DNA of 64,000 nt. It comes from Echinarachnius parma. Lineage: Eukaryota > Echinodermata > Echinoidea > Clypeasteroida > Echinarachniidae. A model generated the notes under the pieces. That model did no database searches. It saw only the letters and a list, made by a program, of their open reading frames with translations, and was not told where the DNA came from. Location of the stretch: assembly GCA_037951105.1 (NCBI GenBank), contig JBAMJV010005509.1:1-64000 (forward strand). The letters run 5' to 3'. A program made the position numbers and the translations under genes. The stretch's first letter is position 1. Each line of letters starts with the position of its first letter. This document shows positions 20,671-32,472 of the stretch, one piece after another.

Positions 20671-21891
20671 GAGAAGGTCACGAAATTTCCGTCAACGATC
20701 ATATACCAATATTGGAATAAATCTTAGTATCGTTAGTTTTGAGTCAACATCAGCTAAAGGTCATCCAAATCCCCCGAAATGGCGACGAATATTTGTACAT
20801 AGTTACGAATAAGACATCAAACCTCAATAAAGATATACTACACGCATGTATTCCCTATCATTAGTGTAATTCAGAAATAAACTTGAAAGAAACGTGCGCG
20901 AATTTCTTACCAAAATCGAAATATCGCCGCAGTATCTGTGCGCAGAGCGTTCTGCTAGCGGTTTCTGTACCCTAAGATTTGGGCGTAAATCACAGTGGCC
21001 GTACGACTTTTCCCGTGCAATATTCGAACCAGATAACAATAGGATACTTTAGATTTGTCACAGATTTCAGGTTATGATCTGTGGCCGAGCGATTCTACGC
21101 GGTGAGGGGGAGGGGGGGGGGGGGGGTGGATGTGGCATTCTGAATCATGATGCTTGAAATATAAAGACGATGGACACATGATTATCATTTGTCTAATTCT
21201 CATCATTAGATTGAGGGGTAGGGGGGGGGGGGGGGGGGGTTGGCAGCGAAGGGTGGTGCCAGGGCAGGTAAGCATTATGTTTGAAATATAAACACGTTGG
21301 ACTCGTCTCAATCTCATCATTATATTTAATGATTTAATGGAAACTAAGCCTGAGCTTTGTACGGTATTGTACATAGCGCTCAATCCAGGCACTTGCTCAC
21401 TTAATACCCGGGACAATTAAGCAATGTTGTCGGACAAGTAAACTTTCACAAATGGTCTAGTTTGGTAGTTCGATTGAGCAACTAATATTTCTGTTGAACA
21501 GGGTGACAAAGCATATCTCATCTAAAATCGAGCAAAATATTTGCTAAGCAGATGAAACTGAATATCACAATTATGTTTTATGTTTTTTTACATTGATATT
21601 TTAGGGCAAGTAATTTTCTGTCTGGGCAAGTAAAATTCGCAAATATTTGATGTAGAAAAAAGTTCGTGTGGAGACCTGTAAATATTACAACATTATCGAT
21701 GCCAAAATAGTCAAGCTCTGAAGAATACAAAATTATTCATATAAACATGTGACCCAGCGAAGAAGAATCCATTTTATCATGTTTATAGAAGAGCGGTTAA
21801 CATGGTTAATATGCATGGTTCAAATTAGAGGCAAATCTCCACACTTAACACTAACACTAACACCAACACCATATACTTGAAATCACCAATT

Positions 21892-22974
21892 GTGTCTGCT
21901 AATCAATGACAATTATGTACTTATGCATACAAACACCTACGGATCGAACTGGTCTAATGGCAATCCATAAATGTAATTGTTATGAGCCCAATGTCCTAAA
22001 CTATTTGCGGTATCATTAAATACGAAATCATTCAAGTTTGTCTGCATCTCTTATCCGTAGAAGCCTCAAGGGGCAAATTGTTATCATTATCATAGTTTGG
22101 GCCACTTCTACAGTTTGTGTTTGAATTTTTGCAAAATTAAGTACCTTTTCTCAAATTGTATTGCATAGTTTTGGTACCGTATTTTAGTTAACCACATTGC
22201 CCACTTCCTTTTGAATTGGTAGCCATGCATGTTCCTCAATTTTTATATTATGTGATTGTAATATGATACCAAATTGTTAAACTATTAGTAAGTCTATGAG
22301 CGGCGTGTTATATGTAAGATTGCTTGGCGATCGAACCAGTATACTTTTTACATATACAATATTTGTATAATGTACATACAGCACACAGTCTTGCAACTAA
22401 ATTGTAATGAACAAATTGTATAACGACAAAGTTGTTATTATACCATGTCTTTCACGTTGCATTACTCCGTATGTATAAATTAAACTACAACTTAACACTT
22501 TGTTTGCTTTTTAATCATCTATTTTAATTGTACTACGTGTAATATTTTGTATATATTACTTAAACCCAAAGAAAGTTTATTCTGATGCGTTTTCGCATCT
22601 ATTTGTAATATTTCATAAACTTATAGTCAATGGAGTATTAATGTGTGATTCATAATTATTGTTAATTGAACTGTACAGAAACGAAAGAAAAATACGGTTG
22701 GACCAGTAATTAATCCGACCTAATATAGAGGGATTATTATGAAAAAGAATTCCATGGAGATATGTATGTTACTGGTAAGCATCTTAGATAGTATGTAAAC
22801 TATGTATCAACCAGACAAACATGATTTGATTGGTTTGAGGGAAATTAGCAAGTGAAATCGCTTTGGTTATTTCTGATTACACATTTTGTATTACCTGCAA
22901 AGACATATGTTGTAGCATAACACAAACACTGTAGCCTGATACTGGTAGATAGCAGCAGTGAGATTATAATCTTC
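21892..22974. other. AT-rich intergenic, nothing recognised
   Basis: No paired repeats, exon-like frames or RNA motifs seen. Confidence 0.55.
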
Positions 22975-23345
22975 ATGATAATAATAATATTCTACATTTA
23001 AATAGCGTCTATCACGGTTGACAATCATCTCTAAGCGCTTTACAATTACATCATAGTATTACCCCAGTCATCGGATACAATCATTCCGCAATCAATCCAT
23101 CACACACAGTGCACGTTTTCCACTTACTGGGGAGCGTTCCAGTCAGGCAACCTTGTGGGCGCACACAATGCTAAGGAACTACGTTCCATCCTTCCGGGTA
23201 TCCATTTATACACCGGGGTGGAGAGTAGCAAATATGGATACATTTTCTCGCTGAAGGAAAAACGGGATGGGCATACTCTGGGTTCGAACTCGTGACCTCA
23301 CGAGTGGAAGGCACACGCTCTACCAATTTTCCCACATAGTTTAAG
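22975..23345 (-). mobile_element. tRNA-derived SINE
   Basis: On the minus strand it opens with TTGGTAGAGCGTGTGCC (box A type) and GAGTTCGAACCCAGAG (box B), the split Pol III promoter of a tRNA-like head. The body includes CACCCCGGTGTATAAATGG and the tail ends TAAAGCGCTTAGAGATGAT and GACGCTATTTAAATGTAGAA, the conserved tail type seen in several animal SINE groups, followed by ATTATTATT. About 370 bp. Confidence 0.8.
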
Positions 23346-25285
23346 CCAGTGCAAGCAACGGATATAATTGATATTACTAAAAACCTCAAATCAACTAAAT
23401 CTTGTGGTCATGATGAGATTAGTTCTTGTATATTGAAGAAGATTATTTATTATATAGCTGATCCTCTATGTTACATTTTTAATTTAATCTATTTCAACTG
23501 GTATTTTTCTAGATTCATTCAAGTTAGCGAAAGTTGTACCAATATATAAAAAGGGAGACAAAAAACAATGTATTAATTATAGACCAATATCCATATTAAT
23601 AAGTATTTCTAAAATATTGGAACGAATAGTACATAATCAATTATATGAGTTTTTAATGCAACAAAACATACTTTGCCCAAACCAGTATGGTTTTCGTAAG
23701 AATCACTCAACCGAATTAGCAGTAGTAGACTTATATGATAAGATCTCTATGTTATTAGCTAAAAAGCATTATGTAATTGGATTATTCTTTGACTTATCAA
23801 AGGCTTTCGATACCCTTAATCACCAGATTTTACTCTATAAACTAGAATACTACGGTATACGAGGAGTTCCTTTATTATGGTTGAATGATTATCTTGTGAA
23901 TAGAAAACAGTTTGTAGAATTGGGTACGGAACAATCATCCATCTTAGAGTTAAATTGTGGCGTCCCGCAAGGGTCAACCTTAGGACCATTGCTGTTTCTC
24001 ATTTATATAAACGATATTATTAATGCCTCATCATTGTTTTCCTATGTACTATTTGCAGACGACACAAATGTTATATGCTCATACCCTCAGTTTAATGAAT
24101 TAATTCGTTCCGTAAATATTGAATTGCCTAAACTTGTCGAATGGTTTGCTTGCAACAAATTATCCCTCAATTTATCTAAAAAAAAATTATATTATATTTA
24201 AGAGTCCCCAAACTCAAATTGATGATACCAAATGTGATATTGTTATTGATAATCATCATTTAGAACGTAAATATGATAGTAAATTGTTAGGGGTCATTAT
24301 TGATGATAATTTCAGTTGGAATCAACATTGTTCATACATAATCTCGACCATATCAAAATCAATTGGAGTGTTATACAAATTAAAAGGCTTACTTCCCACT
24401 TACATTATGATTATTCTATATAATTCTCTCATATTGCCATATTTGCTTTACTGCAATATAGCATGGGGCAAAACCACCAAGAAAAACACAGATTCTTTAC
24501 TTATATTACAGAAAAAAGCTCTCAGATTATGTACAAACTCAGATTTCCTAGCTCATACAGACCCCTTGTTTAATGAATATAGACTGTTAAAAATATGTGA
24601 TATTAATTATTTTCAAATCGCTATATTTATGTATAAATGTATTCATAACAACCTTCCTGATCGATTTTGTGATATGTTTAAACGTAATAATCAGATTCAT
24701 AATTATAGTACAATAAATTGTGACGACTTTCATGTTACCAATCCCAAAGCTATTGTAGCATGTAAATCAATTAGACACTGTGGACCTGACATTTGGAACT
24801 CCCTATCAGGCAATGTAAAACAATGTTCATCGTTATTTTCCTTTAAATCTACTCTAAAAAAGAAACTGTACACGTCTTATGCATGTGCAACAATATAATT
24901 GCGTGTTAAACGAGGTCTTATACATACGCATTGATGACTGCAGAATCAATTAGTATGAATGTTTGTAGGGGGGCGAGGGGTTGCACCTGCTTCTCCTTTC
25001 TGTTTATTTTTGTTAATTTTATTTATATGATATGGAGTCGAAATTGTATTATTTGAATTTAAACTATACTTACATTTTTGCAACGGGTTGTCCATTCTTC
25101 AAGCTTTGGCTTTGCGGACTTCCCGTATTTCCAATTTTATTAATTATACTATTATATATTATTGATATTACTCCGCCGTGTATACGCAACAATGTGTTAT
25201 CATATTTGTGATATTAATTTTGAATATTTTGTAATTTTGATGTTTTTTATATTGTTGGAAATAAAATAAATTGAAAAAAAAATAA
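23346..25285 (+). mobile_element. 5'-truncated non-LTR retrotransposon (jockey/CR1-like), two frameshifts
   Basis: Reverse-transcriptase segments in three forward frames: ITKNLKSTKSCGHDEISSCI (23,349-23,510), then AKVVPIYKKGD, NYRPISIL, GFRKNHSTELA, DLSKAFDTLNH, GVPQGSTLGPLLF and catalytic FADD (to 24,180), then KSPQ through KSIRHCGPDIWNSL (to 24,898). Single-base frameshifts sit near 23,508 and in the A-run at 24,179-24,187. The 3' tail ends TGGAAATAAAATAAATTG plus an A run at 25,270-25,280. Endonuclease and ORF1 are missing. The element is dead but only lightly decayed. Confidence 0.88.
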
Positions 25286-25329
25286 GTGTAAAATGTCATG
25301 GAAATCGTTCAAAGTTTGATACAAGCAAC

Positions 25330-25730
25330 TAACTTGTTATGCAGGCTACCTTAGGGATACTTTTTATAAAAAAAACACTTAGACAAGCAAAAATCCAAGA
25401 TGGCCGCCGAAAATCTAATTTTCGATATAAAACTAGACTGAGTACGTCGATTTGAATCATTTTGGGGTCAATTTGTCTGTTTATTGATATGCTTGAAACA
25501 ATTATGACACATACGGACCCATGATGGCGAAAATTCGACATGGCGAAAATTCGACATAGCGGCCATTTTCAAAGATGGCCGCCAAAAAGGATTTACCGAT
25601 TTTAATAATCTTGGTGTTGATTTATGTTTCTTGGAATGCTGAAAATGATTGTGATAAATACGTGCCCATTTAATGGCTAAAATCCGAAATGGCCGCCATT
25701 TTACGAGATGGCCGTGCAAAAGCTATTAGT
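25330..25730 (-). mobile_element. Repeat with AAGATGGCCGCC motifs (family also at 33,410-33,500 and 41,160-41,450)
   Basis: Blocks CAAGATGGCCGCCGAAAATC, AAGATGGCCGCCAAAAAGG and GGCCGCCATTTTACGAGATG occur within long degenerate direct copies that share TTGATTTATGTTT and GAAACAATTATGACAC. The flanks of the 7.7-kb element at 25,731-33,404 belong to this repeat, so it was the insertion target. Confidence 0.6.
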
Positions 25731-25941
25731 TGGGCCGCGACGCGAGAAAAGGGCCCTTAGCGCTGCTGAGTCAATACGCTGTAAAATCAACACGGAAGTC
25801 GCACTAGCAATTCATGTGTGTGGCGCGCGCGCGCAAACGTGCACAAAATATTAGTGCATGCGATATCAGCGCAGTACTGCACACAGTCGGTGAGCTAGCT
25901 CGAAAAAGAAACTTGAAAACACAACCTGGATTTTGCTGCAT

Positions 25942-28438
25942 GGAACTTTCAAGTATGAATGAAACGGTAAGAAAAACTAAATATTAAATTGTAGAACAAA
26001 CATAATACATTTAGGTGTAAAATGGGGCTTTGATGATTATAACTGAATGAAGCTCATATTCCTGCTCGTCACAGAGTCTATATTTTTAACCAGTCCGAAG
26101 CTTTTAATTTTGTGTTGGCCAGTTGGTAAGTTGAAGAAGTTTGTTAACGTAGCCGAGCTACGCGTACCACTAATGAAATTAAAAATAAAGGCAGTGTACC
26201 TTCTTTCCAAAGCTTCAACATTGTTGTTTGAGATGAGAAAAGGAGTTGTTTATAAATCATTTGCCATTTTCATCATGTAGAAATCTAGCTCTAGTCTAGA
26301 TAGTCTATCTAGATCTACAGATCTACTGCTGACGGACTAGCTTCACAACTTAGAGTTCGACTTAGTAAACAAATAAAAAACGGCGAGCAATAAGATGTTT
26401 AAATATATATGAAGCAATGCTGAAATGAAGTACACTGCCTTTGTTAAATGTTATATGTAGTTGTACATATTGCTAGTGGATACCACGTAAAGTAACATTA
26501 TGAACTATTTTGTTTACATATTCATTTCTATATTATGACTTTATGGTAAACCCTTTACTCTAGATCACATCTAACTGTTACAAAAAATAAACATTAAAAC
26601 TAAAAATGGCACAATTGTTACTGTTGTAAATTGCCTTTCCATTATGCACTCGGTGCTCATTTGTCTGCATTTGATGTATTTATCAGCATAACAATATACT
26701 TTTCATAATCTTATAACAGTGTGACGTGCGCTGTTAATATTGTGAGATAGGCAAAACAATTTTCCCGTTTCTATACATGTACACAGGTTCAGACTTAGTC
26801 ATGAGTGTAGACCTCTAGGCTCTAGGACTAGGCTCTACTCTATAAGTTATAGAGTAGAGCCTAGTCCTAGAGCCTATAGTAGAGGTCTACACTCATGACT
26901 AAGTCTGAACCTGTGTACATGTATAGAAACGGGAAAATTGTTTGGCTTATCTCACAATATTAACAGCGCACGTCACACTGTTTTAGTATTAGTAAGTTAC
27001 TAACAATAACAGTCACACAAAAGTTGCACATTTAACAAATATTAGACCTCTCCTGCTTATATTATGTTAAGCTATAAATGTTAGTTGTTGGCCCATACAG
27101 CTTTTATAATATACAAACAGACTAGAATTACTTGTAAAGTGTTGCTGACAGTAAAAAAAAAATGCCACTAATATTCTAATTCTGATTAGTCTTGCTATTA
27201 TTTTAGTAAGCCAAACTTTAATTATAAGTGTCACAGGCATGGTAAAGGCTATATTTTATTAAGTAGAACCAACTTTTATTGTGATAATAACAGAAGTCTT
27301 TTTTGTTATTTTACAGGATGTTGATGTTCTGGAGGAGTTTTTCATCCAGACTGTACACGTCCCCCTCATCGTCATCATGATCATGCCGGTGAAAGTTCTG
27401 ACAGATGGAGAGGGGAGATACCCGATGTCTGGTCAAAGGTATGTTTTTGAGTTTGCCTCGATAGGCAGTTGAATATACATGTAGTGTCAGCCTTTTCGAT
27501 AGTGTCAGCCCTTTTCCGGTTTCTATAACCCTCCATGACATTCTGTTAATTTGATATTTAAAATATAATTATCAGTGTCTTGAAAATCATGTAAGAAAAT
27601 CTGTTATGATTTTGTTTCTTAAATAGTGTGGTGTATAGTTTAGTGATTAATACAAAAATAAAAAAGATACCATCAAGCGATACATTTCTGCCAGGTTATA
27701 TTATAAAGTAGATTTGTTAATTTGACGTCAAAAAAAAAGTTATATCATACTTGACCCCTTGCAAAAGGCTAATACTATTTTTAGTTTTCTGACAATTTCT
27801 TGAAATCTGTCGTGGTTAAGCCATGAACTGACATATAGATTTGTTTTGCCATTAAATAAATCATACTATGAAGTAATTTCATCTACAAATGAAGAATACA
27901 ACATGTAAATCTATTTTGATATTAAATACACATAATGTGCTCCATGTCCTGGTTTTATCTTGAGTACTGAGGCTGAAGTAATTTTGTGAAATATGTGTTT
28001 GGTATGGGTACAAGTATTTTTTAAATATTCAAACTATCCATGCATTTCAGGTCTGTCTGTGACAGCCTAGGAGAGTTTGCAGAAGTGGTGGGCAAGTCCT
28101 CATCCTCAAGTGTCCCCAAGCTGTACAACAGTGGTCAGGGTTGGCAGTGGTACAACTGAAAGGGCTTCCTCTACATATACTTCCGGAAAGTAACTGGCCC
28201 CAGGAAGTACGCATACTTCAGATTCAACCAAGACAAGCCTGGTATCGTCTTTGTTCGCCAGAGAATCGGAGATGAGGAAACCGCCAGATGGTTGATGAAG
28301 AGAGGTGTGGAGCCATCAAATGCCATGTGCCCGGCCACGCTGAAGCCTCCTGGACTGTCTCTTGACCGCCAAAACTACTTGTTCAAACAAATTTGGCCAT
28401 TTTGTAAGGCCAGCCTGTCAGGATGTTGCCGGCCCTGA
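25942..28438 (+). CDS. Unrecognised spliced coding unit inside the 7.7-kb element
   Basis: Proposed exons: about 25,942-25,968 (MELSSMNET, donor ACG/gtaaga), 27,317-27,438 (acceptor TTTTACAG, donor AG/gtatgt) and 28,051-28,438 (acceptor CATTTCAG, stop TGA). Phases 0 and 2 match at both junctions. The last exon encodes SVCDSLGEFAEVVGKSSSS, KGFLYIYFRKVTGPRKYAYF, GIVFVRQRIGDEETARWLM and GLSLDRQNYLFKQIWPF and ends CCRP. A TGA at 28,157-28,159 interrupts it after GWQWYN, so the copy is probably inactive. Family unknown to me; it could be part of a transposase or a captured host gene. The first exon is the weakest part. Confidence 0.5.
26715..26983. repeat. Near-perfect palindrome, arms about 130 bp
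   Basis: Left arm CAGTGTGACGTGCGCTGTTA through GTTCAGACTTAGTCATGAGT to the centre CTATAAGTTATAG; the right arm is its complement with a few indels (GGCAAAAC versus CCAAAC). It lies in the first intron of the coding unit above. Such similarity means a recent origin or maintenance by gene conversion. Confidence 0.92.
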
Positions 28439-29149
28439 GCCCCAGATACTGATATCTCATGAACAATAGAGTTGGCTTGTCCCTTAGGCAACCTCTCCAA
28501 ACAGAACCAGTTAACCTCTTAAGGACAATATGGAAATAATCACATGGGTGATATTCGACTTAGTCTTTGAGCGTTCACAGGGGAAAAGCATTAGCCCTCA
28601 GTCTTTACAGACATTTTTTTTTTACTGATGAATTGGGATTTTGTTTTTCTTCCATGAAAATGGTTTAGATAATGTATTTGGTACACCAAGGCATAGCAGC
28701 TTGCTTCACATTTTAAATAGCATCCTGTTGTATGTCCTTATTTGAACATGATGATCCCTGTAAAAAGACTGTTTTACAAACTTTGCATCCAATTTTTAAT
28801 GGTATTGTATTTGTGGATTGTAGTCATTTCCCATCATTATTTTATAAGATATTGTAAGCAACAATTTATTTTGCATTTCAAGAGTAAGCATGGAATGCCA
28901 AGAGAGTAAATTATCAAACATAAATGCAATAATGGGCAAAGAAGTCTGCATTAACATAGCTTCTTTTGAGAAAATATTCAAAAGACAAGGAAGTGGAAAT
29001 ACTTCATTGATTTACAAGTGGAAATACTGCTATGATAATAATTACTAGTATTTGAGGATAAAATGGCTATTGATCATTGTATCATTCTGGATTTCTAACT
29101 TACAGCTAGTACTGTCTATGCATGGTGAAATAGGCATCTGCCATTATTG

Positions 29150-29310
29150 GTCAAAGTGAATTTTAGTAACCAAAACCTGCATCAATACAGTACAAACTAA
29201 TAGTTACTTATAACTCCACCATGCTCGACAATAAACAACTAAGTGAAAATCCCGTTATCATTAAAAAATATAATTATTAAATAGAGATATCATCAACAAC
29301 TATTTAAAAC
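29150..29310 (+). mobile_element. Fragment of the GGGATAGTTGAG/TTTTGG MITE family
   Basis: GAATTTTAGTAACCAAAACC, CTAATAGTTACTTATAACTC and CACCATGCTCGA match interior blocks of the 3,622 and 36,293 elements; ends are missing. Confidence 0.65.
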
Positions 29311-29678
29311 CCTCTTTTGACTTGTTTGAAAGAAGTGTATTTAACAGTCTATGTATTTGTTTTTAGGTCAAGATATCGCCTGACTAGACAATATATAAAT
29401 AAAATATTTTGAAATCAAATTTTACAACTATGAGAGCATATGAAAGGGAATGATTCTCATTTCACGTTGTATTCAATGAACTTTCAAATGGAATTGAAAC
29501 CAAAGCTGAGTATAGGTACTTGTCATCCAATAGCCTGTAAGCAAGGTTTCTATTGTAATTGGGAATTACTATTTTCATGTCCATCTCAATTTTATTGATG
29601 GTTGAAAAAGATATTTAATATCTGTATACATTTATCTGCATTCAAATAACCTTTATTTTCTCATGATAATGGAATGTG

Positions 29679-30056
29679 TTAAAGGGACTTAGTAACATTG
29701 TCCAAATCCTCAAAATAAAATTTTAATTATAGCGGTCCCTCATACCTTGATGTATTCGTATTAACAATAACATCATGGGACAGGTTTCGGTTTTTCAAAT
29801 TTCCCTTTCGTTACAAAGATATGTACGATCGAAGTATTCAGATAAGAAAAACTCCCGTGGAGTTTTGAAATCGTGTACAAAGTGAGTGCAGTGAGTTAGT
29901 GAATATCACTTTGCATTTTCGCCCATTTTTGGCCATGCAATGTCCATTTGACTTGAAATTTTCACACAATACCCTGTGGACATATGAGATAACAACAATA
30001 TACATTGCATCAACCATTCATCACTTTTGCACATGTAAAGTTACTAGATCCCTTTA
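29679..30056 (+). mobile_element. TTAA-type MITE (GGGACTTAGTAACATTG / GTTACTAGATCCC ends)
   Basis: TTAA at 29,679-29,682, right end GTTACTAGATCCCTTTA with a degraded TTAA. This is the least interrupted member of the family; other copies are at 15,571-16,350 and about 54,169-54,290. Confidence 0.8.
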
Positions 30057-30386
30057 CGGTTGCGTTTATATTTTTTTTATTTTTTTATTTTATGTACATT
30101 TCTACATGATTGAATTTTCATTTGTACAGGGTTTGATATTAAAATGCCTGTAAGAGATATGTTGCTACGGTAACAATGATGATCTATGTAAATAAAAAAT
30201 ATTTATTTATTTTAAATCGTGATGTCCAGAGCTTCTTTGAATGACTTGAAAGTTCTTGGTTGTCTGGGTTGTGTTCGGTGACTGACTTGCATGTAATTGG
30301 GTGTTATTTACATGTGTGTAGAGGATAAAAAAGAGAAAAACAAAAATTATTTGTTATCCAATAGTGGTGAAATGTGACGTCATCAA

Positions 30387-31622
30387 ATTCTATTATAGGT
30401 TTTCCCGGTCAATTTCGCTATTTTCTCATGCAATTTCATATCAGCAGCATTCAATTTCACCAAATCCGCGTTTGGATCGACACATCGTCATTCAAATTCG
30501 TTTTTATTCATTCATATTAAGTAACGGAGCAACCAATTTCACACTTGCGTCATTCTAATGTAAGCAATGTGCGCTCATTTTCGTTAATGGTCATTCAAAT
30601 TCATCTCTAGCAGTCTCCGGTCTCATTTCGGTCATTCAAATTCGCGCATGGGCAAACAAGTTCATTATAATTTCATTCAAATTAAACATATACAGTGGAA
30701 ATATCATGGATGTGTAACATCATGGTATATGGTATAGTTATTTCGTGCATGGGCAATCAATAAACAAAACATGATGGAAATAAATAATATACAGATTGTG
30801 AGAAGAAAAAAAAATGATAAAATAAAGATCAGATGATGACACAGAAGAAAATGTTATGAAAATAAAGATCAAAATGATGAACTAAATATCGCATGATGAT
30901 AAAGTAAAGACATGATGAATGAATAGAGGTAAAACAAAAATAAATCACAATGTGAATTGTGAAATGAATATAAAATTATTGAACATTGACAAACAAATCT
31001 AAACAAAATGTGACTGATGAATATCGAAAAGTGAAGATTAAATGTTAAGTCAACATTTAATCTTTATATTTAAACGTTATATCTTTCCTTTTTCAGATAT
31101 ACTTGTCAGACAAGTATATCTGAAAAAGGAAAGATATAACACGATGAAATGGTCGAGACTATGTAAGGAAAAGAACGGTGATGATGATATAAAAAGATAA
31201 ATCAAAGTCATCGTATGTCATGTATGTGTGTGCGTTGTATACATGCATGAAAATATGTTTATATGCGAGTAAGTATGGATGTTGTTTGAGTAAATTAATT
31301 CGAATGAACATTTCTGGAAATTGGTCACCCATTAACGAAATTGAATGCACAAACGAGCGATTGTCAAGCTTGCCGTATTAAATTGAATGCCCATTTGTTG
31401 AAAATAGCGCCCATTGATGAAATCGAATGCCCATTTGCGAATTTGAAGTTCGCGATTTGACATTTGAGTGCCCATATACGAATATGCATGCTCGGAATAT
31501 GAATTTGAATGACCAAAGCGACTCATCCACGGCAATTGCACGAAATTGAATGCACATAAACGAATTTGGGCGCGTAATGTTGGAAATTGGCCGGGAAAAC
31601 CTATATTATAATTTCTCAATTT
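30387..31622 (+). mobile_element. Fold-back element with subterminal CATTCAAATTCG iterons
   Basis: Left TAGGTTTTCCCGGTCAATTTCG, right complement TAGGTTTTCCCGGCCAATTTCC (shown as AATATAGGTTTTCCCGGCCA). Between, CATTCAAATTCG-like motifs are repeated at the left (about 30,480-30,680) and as complements CGAATTTGAATGCCCAT at the right (about 31,320-31,560). The middle is A-rich with repeated ATGATGA/AAAGATCA words and no coding sense. Confidence 0.7.
31076..31140. repeat. Perfect palindrome, 32-bp arms, 1-nt centre
   Basis: GTTATATCTTTCCTTTTTCA then GATATACTTGTC, a single A, then the exact complement. No mismatch in 32 pairs. A smaller 12-bp-arm hairpin (AGATTAAATGTT) precedes it at 31,034-31,062. 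Confidence 0.95.
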
Positions 31623-31624
31623 GA

Positions 31625-31900
31625 ATTTTCCGAAAGAACATAAAAAATAATGTCCAAATGTCCAAAATAAATTGAATATGTTAAGTATTGGCTGAGATAT
31701 GCCGATCCGAATGAATTTTAATTCAATGGGCAATCAGTGTTATAATGCTCTGGTTCATAAAGTTATGAACCAGAGCACTATAATACTGTTTGCCTATTGC
31801 AACAACAAACCATTCGAATGGGCATATCCCATGCCATACTTTACATATTCAATTCATTTTCGACATTTGGACATTATTTGTTATGCTCTTTTGGAAAATT
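31625..31900. repeat. Palindrome centred at about 31,760
   Basis: AATGTCCAAATGTCCAAAAT, AATTGAATATG, GGCTGAGATATGCC and ATGCTCTGGTTCATAA on the left pair with the complements TTATGAACCAGAGCA, GGGCATATCCCATGCC, CATATTCAATT and CATTTGGACATTATT on the right. It adjoins the right end of the fold-back element, and TGACGTCA words lie at 30,374 and 31,931. Confidence 0.8.
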
Positions 31901-32472
31901 AAGTTAAAAGTGAGAAGAAAAAAATTGTATGACGTCATAGCGTCTGTAGTCTATGTTGTTGTTGTTATTTTATTATTTTGGCGTTCATTCAAAATGAATA
32001 TTTACGCCATAATACTTCATTATTATTATTATAATTTTTTTTTTTTTTTTTTCAATCATTTTTATGGAGTTCCTACTTCATGCTGCCTGTCCATCGCTCA
32101 AATCCGACCTAACAGTGCATCATCTGGTCAGTCCGGCACAGTACATCGTGCAGACTTCTCAGCTCGGTGACATACCAGGGTATGTGTGCAAGCCGAGCCT
32201 AGACCCCTCAGATGCTCGAAAATGAGGTGTCAGGTGCAATCTGTTGGGCTCCAAATAATGCAATTATGCATGCCAAATTCAAAAACAATATATATATTCA
32301 TCAATTTCAAACATTCAACAAACATCAAATAAAGCACTCATTCAGTGGGCTCTTTTACATAGAATACATCAATTTGTTAGTAATTTGTATACAAAAATAA
32401 ACTTACACTAAAACAATATAATAGAGATGCTAAGCAAATATTTACAATATTCTGAATACAAATCCTTTTTTG

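Larger units (their letters stand above)
18059..21891 (+). mobile_element. 3.8-kb TIR element (TTGGGTGATTTCAAGTAT end)
   Basis: Left TGGGTGATTTCAAGTATGGTG, right complement TTGGTGATTTCAAGTATATGG; both ends carry GGTGTTAGTGTT repeats. No transposase frame found; the interior contains at least one further TTAA element and several hairpins. Pairing of the two ends as one element is inferred from the shared terminal sequence only. Confidence 0.55.

Noticed and set aside
27311-27541. Minus-strand frame with an acidic stretch (RHDHDDDEGDVYSLDEK) over the orphan unit
   Set aside because: The plus strand has proper acceptor and donor sites and phase match with the next exon. The reverse cannot be excluded fully.
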